Below are positions 1 through 14,570 of a stretch of 64,000 nucleotides of DNA, piece after piece. The stretch covers positions 22,096,639-22,160,638 of the forward strand of contig NC_079415.1 in the NCBI RefSeq assembly GCF_026213295.1, written 5' to 3'. The DNA is from Gadus chalcogrammus (Eukaryota > Chordata > Actinopteri > Gadiformes > Gadidae). Positions within the stretch are counted from its first letter, which is position 1. Each line of letters begins with the position of its first letter. Below the pieces are notes generated by a model. It was given only the letters and a program-made list of their open reading frames with translations, did not search any database and was not told where the DNA came from. Both the position numbers and the translations under genes were made by a program.

Positions 1-545
1 GATGAATAGAGTATGCCTCCACAACTACAAGGGCTACATGAATAAAGTTGGTTTCAAAAAGAAGGTAACACCTGTGAGGTGGCTGCAGAAGTGTCAGAAT
101 CAATATAGATGTTACTGTGTCAGAGTAAATTCAGCTAGAACATAGTAAGAAATGTCAATTTTCAATTTTCGTCTAGAGAAAACACATTATTTAGAGTGAA
201 TACCACCTTGAAACTATGGGATAGTAGCCCAGAACCTTTAGGGAAACATGTAACAACATCTGATGAGTACCCTGTTCCAGGATAAATGCCAATAAAGTGA
301 ATAAAGGGATTTTAGAGAGGTTTTAGTACAGGTAGGTCCAGACGGACTAAAAGGTGCCATTTGGGCACTTTTGGGCACCATCAGTGCCATTTGACCTTTC
401 TAAGGTACCAGACTGTAAAACTAATTTTATTTCACTGACATATCACTATAGGTATTCATTCCATCCAAATTCAATAGTTTTGACTTGTTTTGAAAATTCA
501 CCCAGACCTCTGTACATTTTCCCAGTCAAAGAAAACCATACAATC
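1..545. other. Unassigned AT-rich flank of the piggyBac gene
   Basis: No gene is recognisable. Bases 350-400 hold a short direct motif (GGCACTTTTGGGCACC-like) that could be a subterminal transposon repeat, but I found no terminal inverted repeat pairing with the other side of the transposase gene. The left end of the piggyBac element may lie outside the window. Confidence 0.4.
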
Positions 546-828
546 GAAATGAAGTTTGACTCCAACTGGAGAAGATATATTTGAGAACAACATATAATAA
601 AACGGTAAAAACAATGGTAAAAACACAGCTAAAAACTACAATCACAGGGGATAAAGATATATATATAAACTCGCTGGCAGCAACTTTGAACAAATATAAC
701 TAACTAACTATATACACTAAGAAATGAAGTTTGACTCCAACAGGAGCAGATATATTGGAGAACAACATATAATAAAAACAATTATATGAAAAAAACACAG
801 CTAAAAACTACAATCAATAGGGATAAAG

Positions 829-859
<31 letters not shown>

Positions 860-918
860 AACAGGCTGGCAGCAACTTTGAACAAATATAACTAACTAAC
901 TAAAACTAACTATATACA

Positions 919-921
<3 letters not shown>
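546..921. repeat. Two-copy tandem duplication, about 175 bp unit
   Basis: Copy 1 (546-720) and copy 2 (721-921) both begin GAAATGAAGTTTGACTCCAA and end in ACTATATACACTAAG. Copy 2 is longer because its AT dinucleotide run (about 831-860) expanded. The end of copy 2 overlaps the stop codon of the piggyBac transposase, so the duplication lies in its 3' UTR. Confidence 0.85.
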
Positions 922-3498
<2,577 letters not shown>

Positions 3499-4263
3499 TA
3501 TTTATTAAATAAAATAATAGCAGATAGAAGAAAAAGTTAAGAAAATAAAAAATAACTGGCTAAATACTAGCTGACAATAGATCGAAACTCTGTAATTAGC
3601 GTGTAGTAGGAGCGTACGTCTCTATCCAGCCGGAGTGTCAGAAAGTTCTCGGCGCTTCTAGCGCGAATTATGCTAAATTATGCTAAATTATTGACCTTCC
3701 AGTCAAATGCGGGAAGATATCTTGGGTATCCATTGGTCAATTTGGATGATTGACCCCTCTATCGAACCAGCAGAGCCAATAGAGTCGAGGGACAGTCAAA
3801 TCGAGGGACCCAAATCCATGTAAAAAAACACAATTCGACAATCAAAAGAATCACATTGTATAACGTTTTTTATTTGTTTATTTATTTTGCTCTTCTTTGG
3901 CTGCTAGTTCAGTGAGTTTTTGTCGTAGAGTGATGGCAGTGATATCATTGGAATCTGTGAAGCCTCAGCTTTCATGTGACATATAGTTTGTGTGGGTGGC
4001 ATGAAGTAGCGAAATCGGCGGCGGACAGTATGAAAACATGAACGTTTTGCGTGTTTTGCTATGGGCTCATTCAGTTGCTTGGTGTTAGAATTGTGTTTTG
4101 TTTAGGTAAAAATGGTTATCATGCGCTTTTAGCCGAGCTTCTTCCCGTTACGTGGGTATGCACCATGGATATGTTGGAGCATGGTGGTGCTGTTTACAGC
4201 TGTCTACAGCACACGTTGGCGCAGCTGCCCCCGCCCCCGGGGGCGCTCGGGTTTAAGAGGTTA
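3499..4263. other. piggyBac 5' flank with a candidate terminus at TTAA
   Basis: No coding sequence. Upstream of the transposase ATG the minus strand reaches TTAA at 4260-4263, followed inward by CCTCTTAAACCCGAGCGCCC, which looks like a piggyBac-type terminus (CC-start next to TTAA). No partner terminus was found on the other side, so this may equally belong to an unrelated MITE. Confidence 0.3.
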
Positions 4264-4319
4264 AGAAACCATATTCAAAAAACCAACAATAAAAAAAAAC
4301 GTCTTTTTCCATTTTCACA

Positions 4320-4402
4320 CATTTTTGCAAAGCTCCAGGGAGCCACAAGGGGGGTGCTAAAGAGCCGCATGCGGCTCTGGAGCCGCAGGTTGCCGACCCC
4401 TG
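4320..4402 (-). mobile_element. Solo hAT terminus
   Basis: On the minus strand this begins CAGGGGTCGGCAACC (4402-4388) followed by a GAGCCGCATGCGGCTC palindrome, the familiar start of vertebrate Charlie-like hAT elements. Only one end is present. Confidence 0.7.
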
Positions 4403-4611
4403 GGCCAGGTCATCACGAGCAAACAGAACCAGCAGCAAAGTTTACGTAAACCAATTTCTTACCTTATGTGGCCCTCCACATGCAGGCTAGATGATGTATC
4501 CATATCGTTATCCAGTGTCACAAACATGCTTTTTACAGGAAGCAAAAGGACCGGCTATTTTCTGAATAAAAATGTCAATTTTGGCTGTCTGTCTTGAAAC
4601 TTCTACAGTGC

Positions 4612-5175
4612 GTTCACTGTGCGTACACACCAAACGCGATGGGGCGACAGGATCCCATACAAAGTGAACGTATAGACGCGTATCGGGCGAATTTTTCGCG
4701 AGAGAAAACCGGCAACAAGTTTTGATTTGTCGCGCCACACTTTCGCCGTGCACAGGCGAGCGTGTTCACAAGGATTTGTGGCGCGACAAATTCGCTGAAG
4801 TTGAAATATTTCAAGTTTGACACGAATTTTGCGTGATGACAGCCAATCAGCGTTCAACAGCGTGGCAACTGAGTGACATGTGTAACGTAACAGCCAATCA
4901 GCGTTCAACCGTCAAACTCAGTGCAGTGCAGTCCGGGGTGAACTGCAGCATGGAGGAGAAAGTGATTGTTGCCGTTTGCGACTCTCGGAGCTCTATATAT
5001 AATAGTATATGATTGTATATAATTGTATATATAATATCACGGCCAAAAGCTCAGTGCGCCTCCGGATGGCCGTAGCGCGGGGAGCTCTCATAGGGATTGG
5101 GCTTCTCAGGGTTTGTTTAACGGCGTTGCTATGGGTTCCGTTCTTGTGTGTTCCAACGGTTTATTAGGTAGGCCT
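4612..5175 (+). mobile_element. Harbinger-like fragment with start of a MADF gene
   Basis: Starts with a TGCGTTCAC...ACACCAAACGCG terminus and carries GTCGCGCCACA subrepeats in both orientations. An ATG at 4950 opens MEEKVIVAV, the typical N-terminus of the MADF (Myb-like) second protein of Harbinger elements, then degenerates into AT repeats. The same block recurs inverted at about 23445-23900 and as a short piece at 59645-59845, so it is a dispersed family. Confidence 0.6.
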
Positions 5176-5269
5176 ATCTAATAAATGATGTCTTTGTGCG
5201 CGCCTATCGCATGATTTTAGACTCGACGATTTCGATTTCGAGTATGTTGGGATTTTTTCAGTCGCAATT

Positions 5270-5363
5270 GGTTTGCACATTTTTAAAAGTGGTGGGGGCA
5301 AAATTCGAATTTTAAATAGTGGGGGGGACATGTCCCCCCCATCCCCCCCGTAATCGACGCCTA
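5270..5363 (-). mobile_element. Terminus of a G-rich DNA transposon/MITE
   Basis: On the minus strand it reads CATAGGCGTCGATTACGG followed by G runs, a GGGGACATGTCCCC palindrome and AT-rich sequence. The same terminus occurs at 15977 on the + strand, showing a dispersed repeat. It abuts the L2 fragment. Confidence 0.55.
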
Positions 5364-6330
5364 TGGTTCCGTTGCTTCATGAGTGCTTTGAGTTCAATCC
5401 CTATCCAGGGGGCGCCATTGTCAGGGCGACAGTTGTCTTTCTGACAGGAGCATGCTTATCTGCAATCTGCAAAAATAACCTCATGAATGTACTCAAAGCA
5501 GCTTCAGGATCCTCCTCAAGACACACAGTTTCCCAGTTAACATGTTTCACTTCATCTATAAAGCTTGCCTCATTAAAACGTTTAAAAGCCCTTTTATGTA
5601 TAATCAAGCTAGGAGCTTTAGGGAGCTTGGTTTTACTTTTAATTGCGATTAAGTTGTGATCCGTAAAGCCAAGTGCTATTGATACTGTCTTTGTACATTT
5701 ATCAGGAACATTCGTGAATAGGTGGTCAATCATTTGGATGATTTTAACCAATTTCTATTTATGGTTGATCTGGTTGGTAGTGTAATGGTCTTCGTGAGGT
5801 TACAGGCATTAGCTACAGCCATACGTTTATTTTTAAGCGGGCACATGCTAGTCCAATCAATATTAGTGTCCCCAGTAAAATATATCTCTCTGTTTTCATC
5901 ACAAGATTTATCCGACATCTCGCAGATTAAATCCAGGTATTTTATATCGGCACTAGGTGGTCTTTAGCAGCACCCAACTAGTATTGGTTTGGTCTGTGGG
6001 AGTTGAACCTGAATCCACAGGGCCTCCATCATCAAATAATTTCTTACTTAACAGGAATGTGATTCTGCACATACACAGCTACACCTGCACCATATCTTGT
6101 TCTATCTTTCCTAAATAGTTTTTATCCCCCCACAGCTAATTCAATATCCTCAAAAGATGCGTCAAGATGGGTTTCAGATATAGCCATAATGTGTATATCA
6201 TTTGACTTCATTACCATACATAACTCTTTTTTTGTTTCTTTTGCTGGGCGGCAACTTTTACAATCTCCGCCGACATGAAGTCAAGCGATTTCCTTATCCC
6301 CTCCATGCTAATCTCGTCCTCAGGGGGGGG
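5364..6330 (-). pseudogene. L2-clade LINE, endonuclease-domain fragment
   Basis: The minus strand encodes pieces of an APE-type endonuclease and linker: AISETHLD near 6160, VYVQNHIPV near 6060, GDTNID near 5870, and a DHNLIAIK segment near 5650 followed by the region leading to reverse transcriptase (DKHAPVRK near 5440). Frames shift and an in-frame stop follows ELAVGG near 6135. The reverse transcriptase is missing because the fragment ends at the MITE boundary near 5363. It is related to the longer LINE in intron 7 of the cyclin gene. Confidence 0.75.
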
Positions 6331-7109
6331 TAACCCCTCTCAGCCTTGCCTTCGAAACCGGCATGCTAACCTGGGCTACGGCTGACAATTCAAGTGGCCT
6401 AAAATATTCCCGTTGGCCAAGTCCGACCTAAGTGATTCTCACTGTTGGCGATAACCTGATTGAAATCAATTTGACAAGAACGCATGGAACAAAGAGCACT
6501 TGTTTTAGTCAATCTTCGGAAAATTGTAGTTTCAAACTAGAGACGCTTGAGGTCGGCAATACCCGCCGCTGCGCAATGACGTCGGTTAGGAAGAGTGGAG
6601 TCTAATTCATTTTAAACCGTGCTGTCATTTCCTATGTTCGAAAGGAAGCACCTTTTCATCCCTCCTTCACCCAATGACGGTTTCCACAAAGGTTAAGGAA
6701 AGGAGGCTTTCCGAAAGATTAATGCTGCGTTCAAGTATTCTCTATGAACAGACTCGGATCTCGGATCTGACGCCACGCCCACACTTCAAGTGTTTTATTA
6801 TTTCACTGTTGTCGCGGTAGCATTGGCAGAGGACCAGGCGCTCCAAAATAAGTAGGCTATAGGCCATAGGCAGAGATACGGACGCAGTAAGGTATTGCAG
6901 TAATACGAGTGATTGAAATTGCCATTTAAACCACCAAGTGGTCCAAGCACAATGAAAACAGTTCAAGTCACAATGGGCGCAGCCATCTTGAATTCTGTCT
7001 CGGAATTTTGCTCGGTCACCACTGAGTTCAACCGAGATGGCGAGTTCGCCGTCCGAGGAAAAGGGGCGTGTTTGTGTGTGTCGCTAGGCAACGTCCTCGG
7101 ACCTCTGAG
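6331..7109. other. Unassigned sequence between L2 and DIRS
   Basis: No recognisable protein. The first 100 bases may be the 5' UTR of the L2 fragment. The stretch 6720-7090 contains short open frames with no family resemblance. Confidence 0.4.
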
Positions 7110-7117
7110 ACGGATGG

Positions 7118-7500
7118 ATATTAAAACGATAGTTACGTATTGGAACTCTAGATTCTATGAGTATAGGCGCAGCCTTTTAAGGCTATCGCTATTGGGTTAT
7201 CCCTAGGCGTGAGCCGTAGCACTGACAAATTTGTAATCCCCGCCCACCAACAGCGTGGGCCTCAATTACGTCCGTGTGCGGCGTGCCTCAGCGACGTCCG
7301 CATTTCACAGATATAGTCGGGCGCCGGCGGACGTTCTGCTCCCAATAAACAGCTTTTCTTCAGCTATTTAAAGGACAATGAGGCCGACACTTAAAAGGCT
7401 GCGCCTTTACTCATAGAATCTAGAGTTACAATACGTAACTATCGTTCTATGTCGTATAGGCTTCGCCTTTTAAGGCTATCGCTATTGGGTTAAAGGGCGA
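7118..7500. repeat. DIRS left terminal repeat complex
   Basis: The segment 7118-7176 (ACGATAGTTACGTATTG... CGCAGCCTTTTAAGG) is inverted at 7397-7447, and CCTTTTAAGGCTATCGCTATTGGGTT is repeated directly near 7170 and 7470. Such split direct and inverted pieces resemble DIRS terminal repeats and internal complementary regions used for circular intermediates. Confidence 0.6.
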
Positions 7501-7727
7501 AGCACAATATAGTCTATGCCTCATGGGTCCCGATCAGTACCAGAAACACAGCTACATACGCGCTAATATCATGCGTCAGACGTAGCATAACATACGTCAT
7601 GCGTCTAACGGCACGTCATCAACGAGCCGCTCCAATGTGTCTGATAAGACACAAGAGCTCTCAGCATGAATATTTGACTCCTCCTCACATTGTCTAATAT
7701 GCGAGGGGAATAGTCACACAATCACAC

Positions 7728-7941
7728 TCACTCTGACAAAGCACCTAGAACTGAGTGCGTCATAGAGAGGCGCGACATGTCTCTTAGGTAAAACCTAATA
7801 AAAGAGCATGTGGAAGCCCAGGAGGCTGTTGTGCAGATATCCTCCATAGGCATCCCTCTTTGCAGAGCGACAGAGGACGATATTCCTCTGGTCGAGTGAG
7901 CTCTGATAGTCTCAGGCGGCTCTGCCCCCGCTGACACATAA
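7728..7941 (-). pseudogene. DIRS tyrosine recombinase, C-terminal part
   Basis: Encodes the C-terminal catalytic end: IRAHSTRGISSS carries the H-x-x-R signature, and ICTTASWAS continues the recombinase fold. The N-terminal part lies on the far side of the retrovirus at 15975-15757. At the junction a 4-bp duplicated target (ATAA on +, TTAT on -) is present on both sides, and the reading frame is continuous if the insert and one target copy are discounted. The insertion therefore broke an open recombinase frame. Confidence 0.7.
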
Positions 7942-8782
7942 TGAAGGGAAAAACGGTCTGTCTAGTTACTGGACCAGATAAAATGAGACGGAGAGGTAAT
8001 AAAGTCTATCGGCACGAGGACCTTGGATTTATTAAGTAAAGTGGCAACGGTTATACAGAGTCATAAAGCGTGAGAAATCGAATATGTCTAAGTCCCTAAT
8101 CAGCGCTGATGGTTCGTCCAGAGCTTCGCCTCCGTGGAAGGTCTGCTTCAGAAGAAGGGGGAGAAGTGTCTGTGTGATACAGTTTTATGCTGTATCTTCC
8201 TCTTGGTGAGGTGTGTGCGTTTGAGACGTATGTGGTTCTGTGTGTCTTTGCGTGACCTTGGCTCTCAGGCCCTAGTGTATCTCCTCGTGTTCCTCCTGAT
8301 GGGGGAGCGCCTCAAAGAGTCTCCTGATTGTGGCCCTCCCGTTCTGAGGATGAAACAGTGCAGTATCTTCCTCTTGGTGAGGTGTGTGCGTTTGAGACGT
8401 ATGTGGTTCTGTGTGTCTTTGCGTGACCTTGGCTCTCAGGCCCTAGTGTATCTCCTCGTGTTCCTCCTGATGGGGGAGCGCCTCAAAGAGTCTCCTGATT
8501 GTGGCCCTCCCGTTCTGAGGATGAAACAGTGCATTGTCTGAGTGTTTACCATTTGCCTGGCGGAGAAATGGGGCCTTAGCTCTGGCCTCGACCTGACTAT
8601 GTTATCATGTGTGTGTTATGTGTTTAAAAGTTGAATGTGACTGCCATGTGTTGTGCTCATCAGGCGTTAAGAGTTGACTATTGTAAGGTGACTGCCATGT
8701 GATGTGCTGATCAGGCTGGGGTAGGAGTTAGCTATATTTATAATGTACATGTGATGTGCTCAGCAGGTTATTTTGCCCAACA
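7942..8782 (-). repeat. 3' LTR of the endogenous retrovirus
   Basis: 841 bp, compared by eye with the other LTR from end to end without a difference. It contains a 171-bp tandem duplication (second copy starts near 8364). The antisense 135-codon open frame across the duplication is the same in both LTRs and has no recognisable domain. Confidence 0.9.
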
Positions 8783-8796
8783 TATCCCCCTCAAGT
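8783..8796 (-). other. Polypurine tract
   Basis: On the minus strand, TTGAGGGGGATA lies immediately before the TG of the 3' LTR, the position and composition expected for the plus-strand primer of a retrovirus. Confidence 0.7.
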
Positions 8797-10100
8797 CGTC
8801 GCAAGACGACTTTTACTCATTAGGGATACGAGGGATAGGACTCCAGCGCGGGACTATCATTATAACACTTTTAGAAGTAACAGAAAGAAGGCAAAACAAT
8901 CATAAAAACAAACAACCATGAGTATGGGACTAAAATAAGTCGCTGGACCGGGTGTATGGGGAAACCACGTGGGAGAAACGCCACCCATGCTTCAGACATG
9001 GGTATGCCATACACACCCCACCTAGGGGGTGGCATCCACCCCGGCCTTACATCGCGAACAGACGATACCAAGTAAAGTGGCAGCAGGTAATACACAAAAA
9101 ACAAACATACCACAAGCATACAATAATACAAAAAACAAATAACAACAACCAACAACAAAACTAACACCAAACCCTAATAATAACAACGAAATGCAACAAT
9201 AAAACAAACAGTAAACAATAAACAAAAATGCAACAATCACACAAATACTACACAATAACAATCACAGGAAAGAAATGCAACCTATAAAACGTGTCCCTAA
9301 ATAATAGTAATAATAATAGAAAGATATGAGGTAGATAACGAATGGCAATCCCCCTCAAGCCATCCCTAGATGACCACACACTAAGGATGTGAGGAGGAGT
9401 TAGCTGGTCGTGTAACAATAAGCAATCACACGCATGGGGTATCCAGGGTAGGCACGGGGCACGGGAACAACTGAAACCACGGAATAGTCCCTGAGCGTCA
9501 TCACGGGCAGGTGGTCGCAAGGCGCCACCTGAGCATTAGACCCTTTTATTCAACTGCGCTCAGGACCTCATCTGATAAACGGGCAATCAAGGCCCCTGGA
9601 ATCTCGCCCGTGTGTATCCCCGAGCTCCATCTAGTGGGACAGCGATATACACAACAACATTTACGTTCCCGGCGTCGGTTGCGTAGACGCGGGCATAGAT
9701 ATGGGAGCGGCTAAAAACAGTGAAGCGTACAGAAGCGAATACAGCCAGGGGCGCCCTCAAGCCTTAAGGGAACGGGCCGCAGCCCCTGGTGCCGGAACGC
9801 AGATCCCTGGTCCGGGCGACGTGGGTGCATCAGGTGGGAGGGTGGTGGTGCCGTTGGCGGGGACGGGAATGGGGCAGCCCACCTGGAGAGGTTACTAGTA
9901 CGTCACAGGCGGGGGGGGGTGGTGGGGTTTCAGCATACAGTGGTGGAAACAGGACGCCGGGGCCGGATGATCTTCATGTATTGGTGCGCTGCATTGCGTG
10001 GGGGCTCTTGGACAGTGGGGCAGGGGTCTGTTCCATGTTCTCCAGCCGGATCAGGTCGGGCCCCTCTGGTGGTCCCTCGTCCAAACTCTCGATCCCCAGG
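8797..10100. other. Retrovirus interior without recognisable gene
   Basis: Bases 8870-9300 are A-rich (T-rich on the sense strand), giving only low-complexity hydrophobic frames. 9300-10100 is GC-richer but I recognise no protein; by position it would be the envelope C-terminal end and 3' untranslated region. Confidence 0.5.
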
Positions 10101-10350
10101 TAAGCTTGGATGGCTCCTGCTGCACCTGTAGCGCCCATCGCTCATTGGGCTCTCCATCCATCCTGTGAAGGGGTCATTAATGCCGGAATTCTCTCTGCCA
10201 AATCTAATCTGAGGGACTGTAACCCTGCCAGCACCCTGGCCACCGACCCATCCGGTGCTGTGTTATTGGGGATAAAAGTACAACATGTCGTCTTTATCAT
10301 CCCACACACCCCTCCTTGCTCTGCCAATAGCATATCTATATCTATATAGT
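10101..10350 (-). pseudogene. Retroviral envelope transmembrane-subunit remnant
   Basis: A minus-strand frame at 10333-10142 carries the CX6CC disulfide motif (CGMIKTTCC) preceded by LLAEQGGV, the conserved region of gamma-type retroviral transmembrane subunits, and a helix-like stretch after it. The frame stops near 10142 and no surface subunit or fusion segment is readable upstream. Inactive remnant of an animal retrovirus. Confidence 0.7.
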
Positions 10351-10689
10351 CCCTTGACCTTATCCGTGGAAAAATTTACAAAACGTTGCTGATTATAGTA
10401 TATATTATTTATCCAAACAACATTTTTGTTAATAGTGGACCACCAAAACAGGACTGATTCAAACCCTGCCGAAATCTGATTGCATCATCCTTGGGTAGTT
10501 GGTCGGCTCCGGGCGTGTCTGCATCTGGCTCCTCCTCTGGCCCTGGAACTTTGTGTTCCTCTTGCTGGAATTACAAACTTATGTACAACAGTTAGATGTT
10601 CAAACATATTTTCCTTAATCCTATTTCTAATTATTCTAATGGAAGTCCCTTTTGGGACCCTTGAATGTTAAGTGAAGGCATGGGTCGAC

Positions 10690-11070
10690 CCTTAAGCATT
10701 TCATGCAGGGTTAGATGCGTCGTTCTGTTAGTTTTCATGCGATAACTCATTAGTGTCAGTGGTAGTGCATCAATTCAATTTAGTGCCTGCACAAATGTTG
10801 TTAATTTTTGTCTTGAGCGTCCCATTCACTCTTTCCACCATACCTTGTGGTTGAGGATTGGGGCGTAATCTAGTCTTTATTTGACATGCAAATGTTGAAT
10901 CACTTGTTTGAGTGTTCTCTGAATAAACGTTTTGTCTGAGCTTATTTCTGACGGAAGTCCAAACCTTGCCTTGACTTCTCCAGTCAGAAACTTGATTACT
11001 GTAGTCGCACTTTGGTCTTTTGATGGGACTGCTTCTACCCATCTGTTGAACACTGTATTTCACACTCATT
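10690..11070 (-). pseudogene. Retroviral integrase remnant
   Basis: The minus strand shows the catalytic-core C-terminal signature GMVERVNGTLK near 10815-10850, followed after a frameshift by segments matching the region downstream of it (near 10680-10790). Upstream residues of the core appear only in shifted frames. No complete active site is readable. It lies just upstream of the envelope remnant, the correct retroviral gene order. Confidence 0.7.
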
Positions 11071-11125
11071 TAGCTGGATGTCAATCATTGTTTGCAAGTA
11101 TGGTGAAGAAAAACCTTGTTTTCTA

Positions 11126-11132
<7 letters not shown>

Positions 11133-11167
<35 letters not shown>
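11133..11167. repeat. (ATT)n microsatellite
   Basis: Roughly eleven ATT trinucleotide repeats inside the retrovirus interior, followed by a T-rich tract. A separate AAAAT pentamer run sits at 11461-11487. Confidence 0.9.
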
Positions 11168-13430
11168 TATTTTTTTAATTCTCCTCAATACCTCCCCCCT
11201 TGCGCAATGGTCAAAACCATGCACATTAAATGATAAGCAAATCTAAGAACGCCGTTGGTGCAACCAACGTCGAAACGTCTAACCTTAACCATCAGCAAAT
11301 TAAAGCCAATCTTTTGGGAAGGGAAATCGAAACCAGTATGTCCAAAACCAAAGCCCAATATGGGTGGGTTTACCATCAGCCGCCTGAAACCACGCTGTTC
11401 CAAAGTCATGCACTAAACCGAAAAACGTACATGCGTTAGTGGGCTTCTATACCACAAAGGTAAAATAAAATAAAATAAAATAAAACGCGACATGCCCCGT
11501 TCCAAGACCACCTCTGCTGCCAGAGCTGACATATCTGACCCCTGTTCCTCCTCCACCTTACACCCCACCCGGCACTTCCTATGATTGTTGCAGCTCGTGA
11601 CTTCATGATCAAGTAAGCCAATGCCCACAGCGACTCTGCCAAGTAATCGTGACTGTGCCTGCCTTAGGTCGTCCCGGGTGTCAAGGTGGGATCTTACCCG
11701 TCGTTGGCTAACCAGCCTTCCATACTGGCTCGCTGCAGGATGCCATACCTGGGATACAATCAATCCCCACCCATATGGTGGTATAGATCGCAAAGTGGAG
11801 GGATGGAGACAGAGTCTTCAGCCCCAACTGCCCTATGCAGCCAAATGTGTGTGCGTAATGAATACTCCTCAGGGAAACTATAAAACAAAAAGTCATTTAT
11901 CAGAGTTAAAATTATTAAAGTGTTGCAGCAGCAGTAGTGGCATTTGAAAGGTAAACCCACTACTTCCGAATCCAAATTGACAACATAGCATGTAGGATCC
12001 CTTCCCAGCAGATGTGGCATCAATCCACCTGTCATCCTTGACCAAAGAGATACACCCCATATTTTAATAGGTGTAGTCCTACCTGTACAGTTTATCAAGA
12101 TTACGTTTTTACTTTATGTATATATTTTTTTTTTAATTATTATCCTCATCTTTATCATATCCATATTTATTCAATTATTCTTTCCTGTGTGAAAATAATA
12201 TGAATCACTTAGTTAATAGAAACACCTTCTTTAGTCCAATTGCATTAGATTAGCATCACTGTTGTCCTATTAAAGTATCAACGTTATTGTCCTTATAACC
12301 TCCTCATGAACTTCGATGTTCGTCATCATGAATGATAACTGTTGTCCTAGGAAGACAAAAAACAAAACTAAAACTAAAACAAATTAGCCATAATGTGAAT
12401 ATCCACTGTGTGTCTCCCTGCTTCTCTCTCCCTCCTTCGGGAGAACACGCTCTCTCTCCCTCCTCAGTACGGGGTGCTGTTTGGTGCAAGACAACAGATA
12501 AGGGTGGAATGTGGCTTCTCTCTCTCTCTCTGTGTCTCCCACCCACGTTGGGTGCGGCCATAACGCCTTGAAAGCGAGTGTGCTCTGGGGGCTGGGTGTG
12601 AGAGAAACCATGGGTAGTTCCTTTTCTCGGCCAGCAGAGGGGTTGTTCAGGTGAAACCTATGGACAGAGACTACAAGGAACTTCAAACATGGCAGACAGG
12701 GAACTACAAATTGATCAAAGCCTGAAAACTCAACAGAGCTCTACCTGCATTCCTTGGATATGTGGTATTTTATGGCGTATGGCCACCACACGCTTTCAGT
12801 TGAACACACTCTATTTCCTTTCTCTGTACTGTGTGTTAGTGTGTCTCTCTGTACTGCCTGAATGGTGTAGCTCGACAAATGGGGGGGGAAATGTGTTCTC
12901 TCTCTCTCACCCTTCCTCACTCCCCTCAGGGTCAAGCAGCAGCTAGGACCGTTAACAGATAAGCCTGGAATGCAACATCCTCAACTCTCCATCATGGAAC
13001 AAGGCCTAATAACTATCTCTCACACACAAAAAGATCCTTCTGTCCCTTCATTCACAAATAACTTTTCACTTTATTATATATAACTTAATACTGCTCCCCC
13101 TTTCCAAATTTCTATATACACAAAACTAGAAGCTGACCACCGAAATTGGTACAGGCCTCGTCAGGCCGAACCAAAACACCCTCACAGGTTCTAACTTCCA
13201 TACAATTTTAGGGAGGGGAACTACAACATGAGGTGGAGTAGAGGACTTCAAATATGGTGGACGGGGACCTCAAATGGGAGGACTACACATATGGGAAAGG
13301 GGATTACACTCTGGGCCTGAAAACCATACAGAGCCCCTTCTCGTGGTCCTGAAACAACCGTTCATTGTTAGAAAAACACGCACTCTATCGCTACCTCCAA
13401 CTGTCTAGAGGGAAAATGGTCCCTCTCGAT
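11168..13430. other. Retrovirus interior, no gene recognised
   Basis: Short open frames only. The CT-rich stretches at 12410-12560 and 12830-12930 resemble each other (CTCTCTCTCTC next to GGTGTAGCTCGAC/GTGCAAGACAAC-type motifs), so an older duplicated block is likely. No gag, protease or reverse transcriptase motif could be read. Confidence 0.4.
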
Positions 13431-13920
13431 CGTCCTTCGACTTTAGCTCTCCTTGCTATCTCTCCTTGCTATCTCTCTCGCTCCCTCTCACACACACACC
13501 TAAACAGACCTTTCTCATTCTGTCTCCTCCAAACGCACACACAGAAACATATCAACGGACCTCTCGTTCTGTCTCCCGCAGACGCACACACAGAAACATA
13601 TCAACGGACCTCTCGTTCTGTGTCCCGCACCCACACTAATCAGACACGGCAAAATAGCGTTGGGCATAACAAAGCAGGTAAGCGTTGCACACATAGCCGG
13701 GTTATCATTGATTGATTTATTTCTATATTTCGCCGGCCCACAAATACGCTCGTTCTCTTCTCTCTCTCTGGGCCTCTTACACACACACACACACACACAG
13801 CCACTCCGTCACTCTCTCTCTGGGCCTCTTACACACACACACACAGCCACTCCGTCACTCTCTCTCTGGGCCTCTTACACACACACACACACACACACTG
13901 TCTCTCTGTGTGTCACTCGT
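13430..13920. repeat. CT/CA-rich minisatellites
   Basis: Two short arrays. One of about 58 bp contains GGACCTCTCGTTCTGTCTCCCGCA (13500-13640). One of about 60 bp contains CTCTCTCTGGGCCTCTTACACACAC followed by AGCCACTCCGTCA (13755-13920). Confidence 0.85.
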
Positions 13921-13994
13921 GCCCCAGGCATACTGTTTCCTCTGCAAAGGGAATCTAACCCTGATAAAGGACTCTAACCTTCTTACCACATAGA

Positions 13995-14570
13995 ATTATT
14001 TAATACACATTCATTACTTGGCCATCGGTAGTCTTGTATCACTATGACCGATTCTTATAGGCCCTTCTCATTCCCTCTGGGTTCCACCCGCGGCCCAGGC
14101 ATCCCTCTGGGCTCCACTCTTGGCCCAGGCATACATTATTCGGCCATCGGTAGTCTTGTATCACTATGACCGATTCTTATAGGCCCTAGTTTTTTCTTCT
14201 CATTCCCTCTGGGTTCCACCCGCGGCCCAGGCATCCCTCTGGGCTCCACTCTTGGCCCAGGCATACATTATTCGGCCATCGGTAGTCTTGTATCACTATG
14301 ACCGATTCTTATAGGCCCTTCTCATTCCCTCTGGGTTCCACCCGCGGCCCAGGCATCCCTCTGGGCTCCACTCTTGGCCCAGGCATACATTATTCGGCCA
14401 TCGGTAGTCTTGTATCACTATGACCGATTCTTATAGGCCCTTCTCATTCCCTCTGGGTTCCACCCGCGGCCCAGGCATCCCTCTGGGCTCCACTCTTGGC
14501 CCAGGCATACATTATTCGGCCATCGGTAGTCTTGTATCACTATGACCGATTCTTATAGGCCCTATGGTCT
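13995..14570. repeat. 122-bp tandem array in the retroviral leader
   Basis: The marker GGCCATCGGTAGTCTTGTAT recurs at 14020, 14142, 14274, 14396 and 14518, so the period is 122 bp with one 132-bp spacing caused by an inserted TAGTTTTTTCT. Units also share GGGTTCCACCCGCGGCCCAG. Nearly identical copies imply recent expansion. It lies between the primer-binding site and the remnant genes. Confidence 0.95.

Noticed and set aside
8134..8541. 135-codon frame duplicated at 15105-15512
   Set aside because: It is antisense to the LTR, made of the 171-bp duplication, and has no recognisable domain; its identity in two places only reflects LTR identity.
8871..9261. Hydrophobic minus-strand frames resembling membrane proteins
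   Set aside because: T-rich low-complexity DNA produces Leu/Val/Phe/Cys runs; no start context or family match.
13995..14570. Regular repeats as a CRISPR array
   Set aside because: Units are direct tandem copies of 122 bp with no unique spacers, in a vertebrate genome inside a retrovirus.
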